From Streptomyces sp. A 4/2 (GTDB taxonomy: Bacteria; Actinomycetota; Actinomycetes; Streptomycetales; Streptomycetaceae): 64,000 bases of DNA. Below the pieces are notes generated by a model. It was not told where the DNA came from. It did no database searches and saw only the letters and a list, made by a program, of their open reading frames with translations. This document shows positions 62,966 through 64,000 of the stretch, in pieces. A program made the position numbers and the translations under genes. Position 1 is the stretch's first letter, and each line of letters starts with the position of its first letter. The DNA lies in assembly GCF_940670765.1 (NCBI RefSeq), contig NZ_CALNVW010000017.1, positions 248,001 to 312,000 on the forward strand. The letters run 5' to 3'.

Positions 62966-62975
62966 ACCGCATACG
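62966..62975. repeat. Right copy of the 10-bp direct repeat
   Basis: ACCGCATACG, identical to 50868-50877 and directly abutting the right end of the Tn7-like element. Confidence 0.9.
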
Positions 62976-63135
62976 GTCGGTGACCTGTGTCAATGGGTGT
63001 TCATCGATTGCCGGCGAAGGCCGATCGATTGACTTCTGTGCCATTCAGGGATGACTGTCTGCGGGGTTCGTGACAGTGGAGGATGACCGCAGGCGGCGAC
63101 GATCACTCTGCTCGACGGGTCTGTAGTGTGCGGCA

Positions 63136-63699
63136 ATGACAAGAAGCGAGCGGCTCGCGGAGCAGTTGGATTGGTACTGGCGCAAGAACCTGCGGCCACG
63201 GCTGGACGGTCTTACTGACGAGGAGTACTTCTGGGAGCCGGTGCGCGGCTGCTTGAGCATCCGCCCACGTGGCACGTCGGCCGCACCGATGCTGGAAGGC
63301 TCGGAGGAATGGACGATGGACTCCGCGTCCCCTGCCCCGGTGCCGGCACCGGTGACCACGATTGCCTGGCGGCTGGCGCACATCATCGTCTCGTGCCTGG
63401 GCTATCGGGTCGGATGGCACTTCGGCGGCCAGGACGTCGACTCCCGGACATTCGCCTACGCGGGGACCGCTGACGAGGCGCTGGAACAGCTCGATGAGAT
63501 GTACGGGAGATGGAACGCGGGGGTCCGCGAGCTCTCGGACGCCGACCTGGACAATCCGCCCACGGTGGGTCCCGAGCGGTTTCCCATGGAGAACAGGGTC
63601 CTGCACGTCAACAGGGAGCTGATCCATCACGGCGCCGAGATCTCCCTGCTGCGCGACCTCTACCGCTGGCAGGACGGAGCCGGACCGCACCGAATATGA
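63136..63699 (+). CDS. DinB superfamily protein
   Basis: 187 aa of the DinB four-helix bundle. LDWYWRKNLRPRLDGLTDEE opens it, candidate metal ligands are His in AWRLAHIIVS and the histidines in VNRELIHHGAEISLLRDLY. It differs from the DinB/DUF664 protein at 9031. As the only gene within the mini-element it would be cargo. Activity unknown. Confidence 0.83.
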   Translation: MTRSERLAEQLDWYWRKNLRPRLDGLTDEEYFWEPVRGCLSIRPRGTSAAPMLEGSEEWTMDSASPAPVPAPVTTIAWRLAHIIVSCLGYRVGWHFGGQDVDSRTFAYAGTADEALEQLDEMYGRWNAGVRELSDADLDNPPTVGPERFPMENRVLHVNRELIHHGAEISLLRDLYRWQDGAGPHRI

Positions 63700-63738
63700 C
63701 TTTCGGCAACCGGCGATCGAGCTTCGGAGACTGGAGAC

Positions 63739-63888
63739 TTACGTGGAGTCCGTGACGCTCCATGGCTGCTGCCGCCGATAGGCCTCACGATCTTCAACCG
63801 CCGTTCTGCCTTCCCTACGTTCTCCTTCGGGACAGGACAGCGTCATCTGCCGTCGCCGATATGCCTTCTGGCGACAGCGCTGACTAGC
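63739..63888 (-). pseudogene. Remnant of a tniQ 3' end in the mini-element
   Basis: The minus strand reads ASQRCRQKAYRRRQ just inside the 63937 end. SQRCRQKAYR is identical to the fourth zinc-finger unit of the TniQ at 61222, and the DNA matches closely over about 30 bp. The reading then departs (MTLSCPEGERREGRTAV) and stops at 63739. The rest of the gene is missing. Confidence 0.6.
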
Positions 63889-63937
63889 GTTGATCATCCT
63901 TCAGTGGCAATCGATCAGCGATCACTGGCACAGGTCA

Positions 63938-64000
63938 ACGGTTCTTGGCCGACTTGGGTGCGTTCGGATCGCTGAAAGCCCGAGGCCACCTTGGTGTGAC
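63938..64000. other. Window end, no gene assigned
   Basis: After the DinB stop at 63699 the last 301 bp hold the tniQ scrap, the mini-element end and 63 bp of flank. On the minus strand the flank reads PRWPRAFSDPNAPKSAKNR and meets a TGA made with the mini-element's first bases. It could be the 3' end of a truncated gene, but this is too short to call. Confidence 0.4.

Larger units (their letters stand above)
62981..63937 (-). mobile_element. 957-bp mini-element with ends related to the Tn7-like transposon, inverted
   Basis: 62981-63026 starts TGACCTGTGTCA and keeps ATCGATTGCC at the same spacing as the 46-bp Tn7-like ends. 63892-63937 is its inverted partner and matches the main right end at 37 of 46 positions. 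Inside are a DinB gene and, next to the 63937 end, a fragment of a tniQ 3' end. Read leftwards it has the order end, tniQ 3' scrap, cargo, end, as expected if tnsA through most of tniQ was deleted. No clear target duplication was found. Confidence 0.7.

Overview
The window is high-GC actinobacterial DNA and almost certainly Streptomyces. Third codon positions are nearly always G or C, GTG starts are common, most operons overlap by 4 bp (ATGA or GTGA), and several proteins are Streptomyces-type: a methylmalonyl-CoA mutase small subunit, a large secreted subtilase, an M9 collagenase, Lnt, a HipA/DUF3037 pair and SCO-type lipoproteins. No rRNA, tRNA, CRISPR array or secondary-metabolite assembly line was seen.

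Layout. 1-13.1 kb is ordinary chromosome: mutA (cut by the window edge), a secreted S8 protease, an NTF2-like protein, lnt, a Gfo/Idh oxidoreductase, a DinB protein, a lipoprotein, ung and two SDR reductases. 13.2-14.4 kb is the DUF3037/HipA-like pair. 14.5-27.1 kb reads as a collagen/hydroxyproline utilisation island. A leftward operon encodes a three-subunit D-hydroxyproline dehydrogenase (FAD, 2Fe-2S and DAO-type subunits), a GntR regulator, a Cys/Cys hydroxyproline epimerase and a DapA-type deaminase. Beside it lie a LysR gene, a secreted M9 collagenase, a second epimerase, the stub of an apparent ornithine-cyclodeaminase-like gene, and an M24 Xaa-Pro peptidase. Together they could take collagen to peptides, to free hydroxyproline and to alpha-ketoglutarate semialdehyde. 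27.1-36.7 kb holds a secreted GH3 enzyme with an apparent C-terminal frameshift, a two-component system with an unusual two-module kinase, a lipoprotein, an NPD-type flavoprotein and a VanX-like dipeptidase. 36.8-38.5 kb is an intact IS5-family element inserted exactly in a stop codon, followed by transposase debris. 38.9-50.8 kb holds an S9 peptidase, an isochorismatase-like protein, flavin split-barrel proteins, LysR, MocR and EamA genes, a Clp-N protein, SRPBCC and PadR.

The most striking part is 50,878-63,937. A Tn7-like transposon (TnsA, TnsB, TnsC, TniQ) has 46-bp terminal inverted repeats beginning TGT and is flanked directly by a perfect 10-bp repeat. Its tnsB is split by a 6.4-kb element that carries a three-component tyrosine-recombinase operon of the Tn554 type. 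Exact removal of the inner element would rejoin tnsB in frame. The TniQ protein has a short TniQ region followed by four zinc-finger units, and it overlaps a methyltransferase cargo gene. Five bases past the direct repeat lies a 957-bp mini-element with related ends in the opposite orientation. It carries a DinB gene and a scrap of tniQ, so it looks like a deletion derivative of a sister transposon at the same site.
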